Positions 52,088 through 61,256 of a stretch of 64,000 nucleotides of DNA are shown here, one piece after another. Below the pieces are notes generated by a model that saw only the letters and a program-made list of their open reading frames with translations, was not told the DNA's origin and made no database searches. This DNA is from Paracoccaceae bacterium (GTDB taxonomy: Bacteria > Pseudomonadota > Alphaproteobacteria > Rhodobacterales > Rhodobacteraceae): positions 25,915 to 89,914 of the forward strand of contig JAFWNM010000037.1 of assembly GCA_017510335.1 (NCBI GenBank), given 5' to 3'. The position numbers were made by a program, and so were the translations under genes. Position 1 is the first letter of the stretch; each line of letters starts with the position of its first letter.

Positions 52088-54088
52088 ATGACCCCCTTGC
52101 CACAAACCGGCCATCACCGGCCAAAACACTATCTTGCCGTTTTCTTCTGCACCTCGGCGCTGGCCATTGTCAGCGCGCAAACCGCCCCTGCGCAGCAATC
52201 GGGCGGTTTGCATCTGGGCCAGCTTGTGCTGGACCCTGCCTTCATGCGCGCGCAGGACCCCGACGGCAATGCCGCTGACCGCACAAACAGCCATTATGTG
52301 GCAGATGCCGAACTGGACCGCGCGCGCATGGGCAACTTGCGCACGCTGTTTTCGGGAATTGCGTCTGTGTCTGTGGGCGGCGGTATTCCCGTGGCGCAAA
52401 AGATTTTTGTAAACGGTGTGGATATGCTGAACCTTGGCGTAACGCTGGACGGCGTGTCACAAAACAACCGTATCTTCCATCATACATCGGCGAATGCCTT
52501 TGATCCCGGCCTGATGAAATCCGTCCGCGTGGATGCTGGTGCCGCCGCCGCAGATGCCGGACCCCATGCAATGGCGGGCGCGGTGGTCATGGAAACAGTA
52601 GATGCCGCAGATGTCTTGCTTGCGGGCCGCGCTGTCGGCGGCAACGCGCGCCTGTCCTATGCCAGCAACGGCCGAACGCCCAGTGGTTCGGTCACACTGG
52701 CTGCGCGTCATGGCGGGTTTGAAGGGCTGGGCTATCTGAAACGCGCCAAGGGCAGCGATTACCGCACGGGTGCGGGTGCCCCTGTGGCGGGCAGCGCCGC
52801 CGACCTGACATCTGGCCTGCTGAAATTCGCGTATCAAACCCCTGAGGGGCACCGTTTCGAACTGTCTGGCCTGCGCATGATGGATGACGCGCTGCGCCCG
52901 TTTCGTGCCAACATGATCGGGGTGGGGGCACCGCGTGAACCACGCCGCTATGATACAACCCGCGACACATTTTCGCTGTCATATGAAAACACGGCTGCAG
53001 ACGGGTTCTGGGACCCGCGCATCGTGCTGGGCCGATCTCGCGTGCGTGTTGGTGTCGATCAACCCTTGTCGCCAGCCTTGGGCACCAGTTGGGGCGACAG
53101 TTCCACCCTGTCGGCCAAGGTGGAAAACCGCATCCATCTGGGCGATCTGGGGACCGTCACGGCAGGTGTGGATTACTATGACCGCGCCAGCACCTACCGC
53201 GACACCGCCACCGCACCGCTGCGCGAAACCGCGCGCAACACCGGCGCCTATGCGCAAGCCCGGCTGGACCCGACACAAGCCCTGTCGCTGTCATTTGGCC
53301 TGCGCTTTGATCGTCAGGACGTCACCGGCGTGAACGGATGGCAAAGCAGCTTCAGCGGGTTTAGCGGGAACCTGTCGGCGGCCTATGCCCTTAGCGACGC
53401 GTTCAGCTTGCGGGCCGGGGCTTCGTCGGTGTTTGGCGGACTGTCGCTGGAGGACAACTTCATCTTCAATCCCGCATGGGATTACAGCGGCATGCGCGCG
53501 GCGCGGTCCACCAATTACACCATAGGCTTTGACTTCGAGGCCGACCAGTTCCGCCTTGATGGCGAGGTGTTTGTGACACGGATAGATAACGCCCGCGTCA
53601 GCGTATATGCGCAAAATGCACTGGGTGATGCGGAAAGTCGCGGGTTCAATCTGGGTCTGGGGTATGGATGGGACGGGGGGTATCTGCGCGCCAGCTATTC
53701 CCAAAGCAAGCTGAAGGTTGATGGTCAGGTATCCGACAGCTATTCCGCCCTTGATCTGGGCGCCCCCCTTGGGGGTGTCATGGCACTGGAGGCGCAGCAC
53801 CAGCCGCGCAACAGCGATTTTGCATTCGGGGGCAGTGTGCAGGCCGCGAAAGCCTACCAGACCGTTGCGGCCGGGTCAGACCGCGCCATCCCCGGTTATG
53901 TCGTGGCAAACCTGTTTGCCGAATATCATGCCCCCAATATCAAGGGGCTTGTCCTGCGCGCCGAGGTCAACAACCTGTTTGACACGCTGTATGCGGATCG
54001 TGCGACCTATGGTGCGGATTTCAACAGTGTGACGCCCTTCTATGAACCGGGACGCAGTTTCTCACTGACCACCGCCTTGCGGTTCTGA
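52088..54088 (+). CDS. TonB-dependent outer-membrane receptor
   Basis: A 666-residue receptor. The signal peptide runs to about residue 34 (SAQTAPAQ). A plug domain of about 130 residues follows (IFVNGVDMLNLGVTLDGVSQNNRIFHH...AMAGAVVMET), then a 22-strand-type barrel with many alternating aromatic strands. The C-terminus ends in Phe (LTTALRF), with NNLFDTLYADRATYG just before, both typical. The ligand cannot be named: siderophore, haem or metal chelate are all possible. No TonB, ABC or haem genes are next to it. The start at 52088 has GGAG upstream. Confidence 0.9.
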   Translation: MTPLPQTGHHRPKHYLAVFFCTSALAIVSAQTAPAQQSGGLHLGQLVLDPAFMRAQDPDGNAADRTNSHYVADAELDRARMGNLRTLFSGIASVSVGGGIPVAQKIFVNGVDMLNLGVTLDGVSQNNRIFHHTSANAFDPGLMKSVRVDAGAAAADAGPHAMAGAVVMETVDAADVLLAGRAVGGNARLSYASNGRTPSGSVTLAARHGGFEGLGYLKRAKGSDYRTGAGAPVAGSAADLTSGLLKFAYQTPEGHRFELSGLRMMDDALRPFRANMIGVGAPREPRRYDTTRDTFSLSYENTAADGFWDPRIVLGRSRVRVGVDQPLSPALGTSWGDSSTLSAKVENRIHLGDLGTVTAGVDYYDRASTYRDTATAPLRETARNTGAYAQARLDPTQALSLSFGLRFDRQDVTGVNGWQSSFSGFSGNLSAAYALSDAFSLRAGASSVFGGLSLEDNFIFNPAWDYSGMRAARSTNYTIGFDFEADQFRLDGEVFVTRIDNARVSVYAQNALGDAESRGFNLGLGYGWDGGYLRASYSQSKLKVDGQVSDSYSALDLGAPLGGVMALEAQHQPRNSDFAFGGSVQAAKAYQTVAAGSDRAIPGYVVANLFAEYHAPNIKGLVLRAEVNNLFDTLYADRATYGADFNSVTPFYEPGRSFSLTTALRF

Positions 54089-54094
54089 CGCGCA

Positions 54095-54126
54095 CCCCAT
54101 TGGCGCGCATGCCTGCGCCAATGGGG
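54095..54126 (+). terminator. Hairpin after the TonB-dependent receptor gene
   Basis: CCCCATTGGCGC and GCGCCAATGGGG form a perfect 12-base stem six bases past the stop. The usual T run is missing, so it may act with Rho or protect the 3' end. The remaining gap up to the rpmG terminator shows nothing else. Confidence 0.55.
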
Positions 54127-54278
54127 CATAAAGCCGGGGAATTCCGGCCCGAAGCAGTCATCCAAGGCGCGGAATTATGGCCGTAGGTGGTCCACGCTAT
54201 CGGCGTGCCGTCCCGCAACCTGCCAATGGCGTGGGCTGTATCCAGGCGCAAAAACCCGTGTGCGGTTCGATGCCTAAA

Positions 54279-54306
54279 GAAAAACCGCGCCCAAGGGCGC
54301 GGTTTT
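54279..54306 (-). terminator. Intrinsic terminator of rpmG
   Basis: On the minus strand, AACCGCGCC / GGCGCGGTT is followed by a T run, 24 bases past the rpmG stop. Confidence 0.85.
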
Positions 54307-54329
54307 CAGTCAACATAAAGCGGGCAGGA

Positions 54330-54497
54330 TTACTTGATCTTGCCTTCTTTGTATTCGACATGCTTGCGCACAACGGGGTCGTATTTGCGCGTTGTCATCT
54401 TCTCGGTCATGGTGCGGGCGTTTTTCTTGGTCACATAGAAATGCCCGGTCCCCGCGGTCGAGTTCAGACGGATCTTGATGGTGGTCGGCTTCGCCAT
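54330..54497 (-). CDS. rpmG: 50S ribosomal protein L33
   Basis: A 55-residue protein too short for routine length cut-offs. It begins [20 protein letters not shown], has [20 protein letters not shown], and ends [13 protein letters not shown], a complete L33. It lacks the CxxC zinc pairs, so it is the zinc-free type. AGGAGAG precedes the ATG. Confidence 0.96.
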   Translation of the reverse strand: MAKPTTIKIRLNSTAGTGHFYVTKKNARTMTEKMTTRKYDPVVRKHVEYKEGKIK

Positions 54498-54652
54498 TTT
54501 TTACTCTCCTGAACCGGGACACGCGCCATAACGGCCCTGCGCCCGTGAATTCTGAACCTGCCTTCTACAAGGCTTGCGCCCCGTGTCAACCGGATTCCCG
54601 CAATATTCCTGCCCACCCCCCACCGTTTTCAAGGGCAGGCCGGAAAATAATT

Positions 54653-55050
54653 GTGCGGATGGTCTGTAAGCCGGGTTCTGTTCAGGGGGCACATGCCCCC
54701 CTTGATGACCATTCATCTGCCCCTGCCCTTGCGGACAGGATCTAGCTGCCAACCCGGACTTCAGGCTGAAGCGGCCCTGCGAAGATATCCGTGACCGGAT
54801 CATACCCGCGTGAAGTCCCTATTCGGCATTGCTCCCGGTGGGGCTTGCCATGCCGGTCCGGTTGCCCGTCCCGCGGTGGGCTTTTACCCCACCGTTTCAC
54901 CCTTACCATGCATGCATGGCGGTCTGTTCTCTGTGGCGCTTTCCCTCGGGTTGCCCCGGCCGGGCGTTACCCGGCACCGTTGCTTCATGGAGCCCGGACT
55001 TTCCTCGCACAGGGGCAGGCCCCTGCACGCGGCCATCCGACCATCCGCAC
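54653..55050 (-). ncRNA. rnpB: RNase P RNA
   Basis: A class A RNase P RNA on the minus strand, about 398 bases. The ends GCGGATGGTC and GACCATCCGC pair to form helix P1. The universal GAGGAAAGTCCGGGCTCC block lies at about 54989-55006 and the complementary CCGGCTTACAGACC near 54661-54676; together they form the catalytic core with P4. It processes tRNA 5' ends with RnpA. Right after it, divergent, is surE. Open frames crossing it on the plus strand are not genes. Confidence 0.95.
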
Positions 55051-55184
55051 ATCTGCCACATAAGGAATATGGAACTGCGCTGCAACTGCTACAATCACGC
55101 AGGTATATAAATGGTTCAAGCTTCGCCCCTTGTCGCCTGCGCTGCCCTGTTCTAAGCAAGATACATACAGACCAAGGGGGTATT

Positions 55185-55970
55185 ATGCGCATTCTGGTAA
55201 CCAATGATGACGGGATCAATGCACCGGGATTGCAGGTTCTGGAACAGATCGCACATAACATCGCTGGCCCTGAGGGCGAAGTCTGGGTCGTGGCCCCCGC
55301 GTTCGAACAATCCGGCGTGGGCCATTGCATCAGCTACACCCACCCGATGATGATCGCAAAACTGGACAAGCGCCGCTATGCCGCCGAAGGGTCCCCTGCA
55401 GATTGCGTGCTGGCGGGCCTTTATGATGTGTTGCAGGGCGCGCGCCCCGATCTGGTTTTGTCGGGCATCAACCGTGGCAATAACGCCGCTGAAAATGTCA
55501 TGTATTCCGGCACTGTCGGCGGCGCGATGGAGGCCGCACTGCAGGGGCTGCCGGCAATTGCACTGTCGCAATATATGGGGCCGCTGTCCGAAGACCTGCC
55601 AACATTGTTCGACAGTGCCGTGGGGCATGGCCAGTCCGTCATTGAACGCCTGATCAAGGACGCGCCCTGGGATCAGGGGGATTACAGGCTGTTTTACAAT
55701 GTGAATTTCCCCCCTGTGGCAACGGCTGATGTAAAGGGCCTGCGCGTCACGCCCCAAGGCTACCGGCGTGACACGTTTTTCGGGGTGAAGCCGCATATCT
55801 CGCCATCGGGCCGGAAATTCCTGTGGGTGACCGGCGGGCCACAGCACCAGCCAACAGCGCCCGGCACGGATGCGGCTGTCAACCTTGAAGGGTATATTTC
55901 CGTAACCCCGATGCGCGCCGATCTGACGGCGCATGACGCCCTGAGCGATGTGAAAAAGGCACTTGAATGA
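55185..55970 (+). CDS. surE: 5'/3'-nucleotidase SurE
   Basis: A 261-residue survival protein and metal-dependent nucleotidase. It starts [15 protein letters not shown] with the Asp-Asp metal site. [17 protein letters not shown] follows, with the Ser ligand, then [10 protein letters not shown] and [21 protein letters not shown]. Length matches the family (about 250). The start at 55185 is preceded by AAGGGGG. It overlaps pcm by four bases; surE-pcm-nlpD is a widely conserved order. Confidence 0.96.
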   Translation: MRILVTNDDGINAPGLQVLEQIAHNIAGPEGEVWVVAPAFEQSGVGHCISYTHPMMIAKLDKRRYAAEGSPADCVLAGLYDVLQGARPDLVLSGINRGNNAAENVMYSGTVGGAMEAALQGLPAIALSQYMGPLSEDLPTLFDSAVGHGQSVIERLIKDAPWDQGDYRLFYNVNFPPVATADVKGLRVTPQGYRRDTFFGVKPHISPSGRKFLWVTGGPQHQPTAPGTDAAVNLEGYISVTPMRADLTAHDALSDVKKALE

Positions 55971-56614
55971 CGCAAGGTGACGATCTGGCCGAACAGCGCA
56001 TGCGCTTCATCTATACCATCCGTTCGCGCGGGGTAACGGATGCGCGCGTGCTTTCGGCCATGGAACGGATCGACCGGCGCGCGTTTGTCACAGGCATTTT
56101 CAGCGACCGTGCCTATGAAGACATGCCATTGCCCATTGCCTGCGGTCAGACCATCAGCCAGCCGTCAGTGGTGGCGCTGATGACCGAAGCCTTGCAGGTC
56201 AGTCCGCGCGACAAGGTGCTGGAAGTGGGCACCGGGTCGGGCTATCAGGCCGCGATCCTGTCGCAACTGGCGCGGCGGGTGTATACAGTCGAACGCCACC
56301 GCACCCTTGCGAAAGCGGCACAACAGGTGTTCGATCAACTGGGACTGCCCAATATTACCAGCATGGTGTCTGACGGGTCTTATGGTTTGCCCGAACAGGC
56401 CCCGTTTGATCGCATCATCGTGACCGCAGCAGCAGAAGACCCGCCCGGCCCGCTCTTGGCGCAGTTGAAGATCGGGGGTATCATGGTGGTGCCGGTTGGC
56501 CAGTCGGACACAGTGCAAAGCCTGATCCGGGTTATCCGGCACGAAGACGGCTTGGAATATGAAGAAATGCGCGCAGTGCGTTTTGTGCCCCTTCTGGAAG
56601 GTTTGGGTCACTAG
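55967..56614 (+). CDS. pcm: Protein-L-isoaspartate O-methyltransferase
   Basis: A 215-residue protein-repair methyltransferase. Motif I is [19 protein letters not shown] (SAM binding). [20 protein letters not shown] holds the active-site Ser-Thr-type loop, and [25 protein letters not shown] closes the core. It methylates isoaspartyl residues formed by ageing. It lies between surE and the LysM/M23 lipoprotein in one transcription unit. Confidence 0.95.
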   Translation: MTQGDDLAEQRMRFIYTIRSRGVTDARVLSAMERIDRRAFVTGIFSDRAYEDMPLPIACGQTISQPSVVALMTEALQVSPRDKVLEVGTGSGYQAAILSQLARRVYTVERHRTLAKAAQQVFDQLGLPNITSMVSDGSYGLPEQAPFDRIIVTAAAEDPPGPLLAQLKIGGIMVVPVGQSDTVQSLIRVIRHEDGLEYEEMRAVRFVPLLEGLGH

Positions 56615-56689
56615 TTTGAAACAAGACAGCGGCAGCCGTGGCGCAGAACCACGCACGCCATTGCGCGACATAGCAGAGGTGACAGGACA

Positions 56690-57874
56690 ATGCATCTGAA
56701 ACGCCAGATGACACTACTCGGCAGTGCGGCCCTTCTGGCACTTGCGGGATGCGAAGGTTTTGATGCGGACCTGCGCAGTCCCACAAACGGGTTCACCACA
56801 TCAGATGCGGCGCGTCAGGCCACACCCCAGCGCCCGCGACCGGACGCGCGCGGTGTCATCTCCTATCCTGATTATCAGGTTGCCGTTGCACGCAGTGGCG
56901 ACACGGTCGCAACAGTCGCAAACCGTATCGGCATGTCCGACAGCGAACTTGCGCGCTTCAATGCGCTGACGCCCGAAACCAGACTGCGCTCGGGCGAAGT
57001 TCTGGCCCTGCCACGGGGTGCGGCAACATCAGGAAGCGCCCCGCGGGCGGGTGACATAGAAATATCCACACTGGCCGACACGGCCATCAGCCGCGCAGAA
57101 ACCGGCACGGCCCAACCCGCGCCCGCAGCCCCGCGCCCTGCCGCAACCACCCAACCCGCCGAAGCCCAACCGACCCGCCATGTGGTGCAGCGCGGCGAAA
57201 CTGCCTTTACCATTGCGCGGCTGTATAATGTCACCCCGCGCGCGCTGGCCGACTGGAACGGCCTTGATCCGGAAATGCGCGTGCGCGAAGGCCAGACATT
57301 GCTGGTCCCGGTGGGGCAGCAGCCGCAGCCCCAACAGCAGGCCGCAGCTGCGCCAGCGCCCGAACCTGTCACCCCGCCGGGCAGCGCAAGCCCTGCGCCC
57401 CCCCCGCCCAGTGCCTCCACGCCATTGCCGGCGGCTGTCCCTTCGGCCGAGCAGGCACAGGCCGCAGCTACAGCCGCAACGCCGCCCGCGCCCGACCTGT
57501 CGCAGGAACGCACCGAAGCCTCTAGGACCACGTTCGTGATGCCTGTTGACGGGCGCATCATCCGTGCGTATTCGCCCGGCCGCAATGAAGGCATTGGCAT
57601 TGCCGCAAGCGCGGGAACCAATGTTCGTGCTGCCGCCGCCGGAACAGTTGCCGCGATCACGCGCACCACAGGCAATGTCAATATCATGGTGATCCGCCAT
57701 GATGACGGGTTGCTGACCGTCTATGCAAATATTGACAGCCTGAATGTTGCCAAGGACGCGCGCGTGTCGCAGGGCCAGACCATCGGCAAAGTTGCAGCAG
57801 GCGATCCCAGCTTCTTGCATTTCGAAGTGCGGCGCGGTCAGGAAAGCGTGGACCCGATGCGTTTCCTGCAATAG
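56690..57874 (+). CDS. NlpD-like LysM / LytM (M23) lipoprotein
   Basis: A 394-residue envelope protein. The lipobox is LALAGC (Cys 21). Two LysM domains bind peptidoglycan, at about residues 63-107 (VARSGDTVATVANRIGMSDSEL) and 163-207 (VVQRGETAFTIARLYNVTPRAL), separated by Ala/Pro-rich linkers. A C-terminal M23/LytM domain occupies about 280-394. Its metal motif is broken: HxxxD is missing (YSPGRNEGIGI) and the closing HxH reads HFE. It is therefore probably not an enzyme but an activator of amidases, like E. coli NlpD, which occupies the same gene position after surE-pcm. Confidence 0.88.
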   Translation: MHLKRQMTLLGSAALLALAGCEGFDADLRSPTNGFTTSDAARQATPQRPRPDARGVISYPDYQVAVARSGDTVATVANRIGMSDSELARFNALTPETRLRSGEVLALPRGAATSGSAPRAGDIEISTLADTAISRAETGTAQPAPAAPRPAATTQPAEAQPTRHVVQRGETAFTIARLYNVTPRALADWNGLDPEMRVREGQTLLVPVGQQPQPQQQAAAAPAPEPVTPPGSASPAPPPPSASTPLPAAVPSAEQAQAAATAATPPAPDLSQERTEASRTTFVMPVDGRIIRAYSPGRNEGIGIAASAGTNVRAAAAGTVAAITRTTGNVNIMVIRHDDGLLTVYANIDSLNVAKDARVSQGQTIGKVAAGDPSFLHFEVRRGQESVDPMRFLQ

Positions 57875-58046
57875 GGCCTTGCACGCCCAGTCACACGGAA
57901 CGCGATACGCATGCGTGCCGGAAGTGACAGTGCGAAACAACAGGCGCGTGGCCCTTCGCCGCCGCGCGCAGGTTCCGTTTCAGGACGCAGAAAGCGGCGA
58001 TGCGCTTTTGAGCTTGTCGAAACTGCGAAATCAATAGGTTGGACGT

Positions 58047-59165
58047 TTAGCCCCTGAATTGCTGCATGAATTTCGCATCTATGCCGTCCTTCAGGCGCCA
58101 TAACCAGCGCCCTTCAAGGGGAAGCCCCCATTTGTCCGCCAGCGCTGTCTTGTCGCCAAGCGACACAAGCTTCAGATAATCGCGCTGCGGCTGATAGGCC
58201 CGCCAAGCCCCCCCACCTGTCGCCGCCCGCAAATTGGCCAGCAGAAAGGGCGCCTGCCGCACTGCGAAAACACCCGCTTTCGGGCGCGGCGCATGGGTCA
58301 TATGGGCGCAATCCCCCACCGCGAAAACCCGCTGGTCGGATAGCGCGCGCAAGTGGTGGTCCACCTTGATGAACCCGTTTTCAAGTTCAAGGCCAGTCCC
58401 ATTCAGCCAGTCCTGCGGGCGCGTTCCCGCGACCCCCACGACGAAAGACGCCCCTATGGTGCGCCCGTCCGCACAGTGCAGATGGTCCGCATCAATTGCT
58501 GTCACCTGGGTATGTTCCAAAACCTCGACCCCAAAGCGCGCAAGATGCGACAGCAGGCGCCTGCGGGCGAAGTGGCCGATATTTGGCAAGGCGCGTCCAC
58601 GGTCAATAATGCGCAACACAGGGGCATGCGCCTGCAACCTGAAGGCCATCGCCAAGGCCAGCTCCACACCGGCCACCCCTGCCCCAAGCACCACTACGTC
58701 AGGCCGCAGCGCGCCGTCTTCAACCTTGGTCAGCCAATCCTGCCAGCGTCGGGCATAGGCCCCCAACGGTTTGGCCGATACCGCATGCTCGGCATAGCCC
58801 GGCAACGCAGGCAAGTCCGAGGTGATCCCGATATCTACCGAAACAAGATCAAAGCGCATGTCATCAAATCCCGCCCCCCCGATGACGCCCGCCGCCCTGT
58901 CCAGCCTGTCCGCCTTGCCCGGAACCAACCTACCCCCCGCCTGCGTGCTCAGGTGCTCCAGATCAATATCCAGATCCTCGCGCGCGTAATGCCCCGCAAT
59001 GAAGCCCGGCAGCATTCCGGTATAGGGGGCCTTCGGTGAGGGTGTGATCAAGGAAATCGCGGTATTCTGCAGCGGTGCTTGCGCCAGCTGATGCAACAGC
59101 AGCGCATGCGTATGTCCGCCGCCGATCAGCACAAGCTCCCTGGGTTTGGGGTCATATCTGTTCAT
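58047..59165 (-). CDS. FAD/NAD(P) oxidoreductase of the SelD-linked type (stand-alone)
   Basis: A 372-residue flavoprotein: VLIGGGHTHALLLHQLA at the N-terminus, SPKAPYTGMLPGFIAGHY, a second Rossmann motif VVLGAGVAGVELALAMAF near 155, and FAVGDCAHM near 290 for FAD. The overall pattern is that of the pyridine nucleotide-disulfide family often fused to, or placed before, selenide water dikinase (SelD). The frame ends after FMQQFRG, exactly where such fusions continue into SelD, and no SelD sequence follows downstream. It may therefore be a shortened fusion or a natural stand-alone form. Confidence 0.8.
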   Translation of the reverse strand: MNRYDPKPRELVLIGGGHTHALLLHQLAQAPLQNTAISLITPSPKAPYTGMLPGFIAGHYAREDLDIDLEHLSTQAGGRLVPGKADRLDRAAGVIGGAGFDDMRFDLVSVDIGITSDLPALPGYAEHAVSAKPLGAYARRWQDWLTKVEDGALRPDVVVLGAGVAGVELALAMAFRLQAHAPVLRIIDRGRALPNIGHFARRRLLSHLARFGVEVLEHTQVTAIDADHLHCADGRTIGASFVVGVAGTRPQDWLNGTGLELENGFIKVDHHLRALSDQRVFAVGDCAHMTHAPRPKAGVFAVRQAPFLLANLRAATGGGAWRAYQPQRDYLKLVSLGDKTALADKWGLPLEGRWLWRLKDGIDAKFMQQFRG

Positions 59166-59308
59166 ATCGCTCCACCCATCAACACATTCAGATCACTGAT
59201 ATTCCCCCTGACCACCAGACACGAGGCAGAAGTGCGAAATATCCATCACAAGGATGCCATCAAGGCCTTGACGCTGATTCCGCACTGCTCTAAACGCATC
59301 TCCAGTTT

Positions 59309-59385
59309 GGCGGAGTAGCTCAGTTGGTTAGAGCAGCGGAATCATAATCCGCGTGTCGGGGGTTCAAGTCCCTCCTCCGCTACCA
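59309..59385 (+). tRNA. tRNA-Met (anticodon CAT)
   Basis: A 77-base cloverleaf: acceptor GGCGGAG / CTCCGCT with CCA encoded, D arm GCTC...GAGC, anticodon arm GCGGA-atCATaa-TCCGC, T arm GGGGG-TTCAAGT-CCCTC. The sequence looks like elongator tRNA-Met of alphaproteobacteria rather than the initiator (no CGGG anticodon stem). An Ile tRNA with lysidine-modified CAT is the alternative. A phage-type integrase gene follows 205 bases downstream, so its 3' end is the likely attachment site of an island. Confidence 0.92.
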
Positions 59386-59590
59386 TTTATCCCTTCAAAA
59401 CAATAGCTTGCGCAGCTTCTGCCTCAACTTCATGCGTAGCACAGTCGTTGCACATTTTTTCAGTCGCATTGCAGCGCTTTTGAGCTTAGAATCACAGTGT
59501 TGACCAGTGTTTTCAATCGCTTTGTCGACCATAGAGAACGCGCATTTTGTCACAAAACACCTATTCTGAAAGGCATTCTGATCACGCCGC

Positions 59591-61213
59591 ATGCCTCAGC
59601 TTAGCCCAAATACTGTCACCGTGCTCGATGGTGATGTGCGCCTTGTAAAACGCAAGAACAGCAGAGCATGGCAGGCTGCTTTCAAGATCGATGGCAGGTG
59701 GGTGCGGATCAGCACCAAATGCAGGCAACTCGACGATGCTAGAAGCAAGGCACGTGAACTGTATTTAGAATACAAGATGCGCCAGAAAAACGGACTGCCA
59801 GTTGTCAGCAAACGCTTTGCCGACGTGGCAAGACTGGTGATTGCGGATATGGAACAGCAGCTGGAAGCTGGCGTGGGCAAGAAAAGCTGGCGCGACTACA
59901 AGATCGTACTGGAAAAGTACTTCATCCCCTATTTCGGCGAGACCTTCGTCACGTCCATCAAATACGAGGAATTGCAGAAATTCTCTAAATGGCGTGAAGA
60001 GAAGATAGGCCATGCGCCCAAAGCTTCAACGCTGAACACGCATAACTCTGCGCTGAACCGTGTGTTTGATGAAGCTGTTGCACGCGGCTACATTAACCGC
60101 ACCCATGTGCCTGTGCTGTTCAACAAAGGGCGTGACAGCCAGCGGCGACCAGACTTTCGGCGTGAAGAATATCGCAAAATGATCAACAATCTGCCTGCAT
60201 GGATAGACGCAGGGCGGGCGGGTAAGTCACGTGACATGCGCCATCTGCTACGCGACTATGTGCTGATCTTGGCCAATACCGGCATACGGCATGGCACAGA
60301 AACCGAAAACCTGCGCTGGAAGCATGTGCATCTTTTTGAGGAGGGCGGGTTTACCTTTTTGGAAATGTCAGTGCCGGGCAAGACGGGGCAGCGCGATCTT
60401 GTCTGTCGTGCCAGCACCATCAACTATCTCAAGCGCATCCAGAGCCGTTGTCCCGACATTGCTGACATGACCTTTGAAGATTTGATTCGTGCGCAGCTGG
60501 ATGTGCCTGTGTTTCGACTGCCGGATGGCACTGTCAGTAAGAATTTGCGTCAGACCTTCAAGTTGCTGATGAAACACACAGCGTTGCTTAAATGCCCGCG
60601 CACGGGACAGGATCGTACCTTGTATAGCTTGCGGCACACCTATGCCACGTTTGCGCTGCTGAATGATGGGATGGACGTGCACACGCTGGCAATACAGATG
60701 GGCACTTCAATTGGCATGATTGAGCGCCACTACAGCCACTTGACGCCACGACTACGCAAGGAAGTGCTGACAGGCAAACGCTATGAGCTGTCACCGGAAG
60801 AGTATAGGCGGTCACAGGGTATCAAGGGCATGGCTTTGGAGACGTCGCAATTGAATGCCGCAGTCGAAGCAGATGACGATGCTGATGAGCAGTTGCCCAA
60901 TGACCCCGAAGCTGACGTGGGTAGTTTCGAAACTGACGGGGTCGATAGCGGGGCCGAAGTCGAGGTGATTGAACCGGATGCGAGTACTTCAGCGCAGCAG
61001 ACTGCTGTGCCTGTTGAGACCGCAGCTGAGCGTGCGTTTGATCTGTTTGATGCTGGCAAGATTGGCGAAGCAGGGCTGATGGCAGCACTTGGAGTGTTAC
61101 ATGCGGACTATGTGCACACAGGAGCCATTGCTCACCGTGCGTTGGATGCAGTGGAAGCAGGGCGGCTCAGTGAGGCAGCGTTGACGCACGTGTTACGGCA
61201 TAACAGCACTTAG
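59591..61213 (+). CDS. Tyrosine recombinase (phage-type integrase) with C-terminal extension
   Basis: A 540-residue integrase. Residues about 1-60 form an Arm-type binding region, 75-175 the core-binding domain, and 190-390 the catalytic domain with Arg in NTGIRHGTETENL, His-x-x-Arg in LYSLRHTYATF and the nucleophile Tyr in MIERHYSHL. After residue 400 there is an acidic, Ala-rich tail of about 140 residues, ending in two copies of a 22-residue unit (ERAFDLFDAGKIGEAGLMAAL and HRALDAVEAGRLSEAALTHVL). Typical island integrases are about 400 residues, so the tail is extra. It likely integrates the island at the adjacent tRNA-Met. Confidence 0.92.
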   Translation: MPQLSPNTVTVLDGDVRLVKRKNSRAWQAAFKIDGRWVRISTKCRQLDDARSKARELYLEYKMRQKNGLPVVSKRFADVARLVIADMEQQLEAGVGKKSWRDYKIVLEKYFIPYFGETFVTSIKYEELQKFSKWREEKIGHAPKASTLNTHNSALNRVFDEAVARGYINRTHVPVLFNKGRDSQRRPDFRREEYRKMINNLPAWIDAGRAGKSRDMRHLLRDYVLILANTGIRHGTETENLRWKHVHLFEEGGFTFLEMSVPGKTGQRDLVCRASTINYLKRIQSRCPDIADMTFEDLIRAQLDVPVFRLPDGTVSKNLRQTFKLLMKHTALLKCPRTGQDRTLYSLRHTYATFALLNDGMDVHTLAIQMGTSIGMIERHYSHLTPRLRKEVLTGKRYELSPEEYRRSQGIKGMALETSQLNAAVEADDDADEQLPNDPEADVGSFETDGVDSGAEVEVIEPDASTSAQQTAVPVETAAERAFDLFDAGKIGEAGLMAALGVLHADYVHTGAIAHRALDAVEAGRLSEAALTHVLRHNST

Positions 61214-61256
61214 ATACCGTTCATACTTTCCTAACTAGGGCCCGCTCTGCATGAAT

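Noticed and set aside
54810-55184. Long N-terminal extension of SurE
   Set aside because: It crosses the RNase P RNA gene; the conserved SurE start with its NDDG motif lies at 55185.
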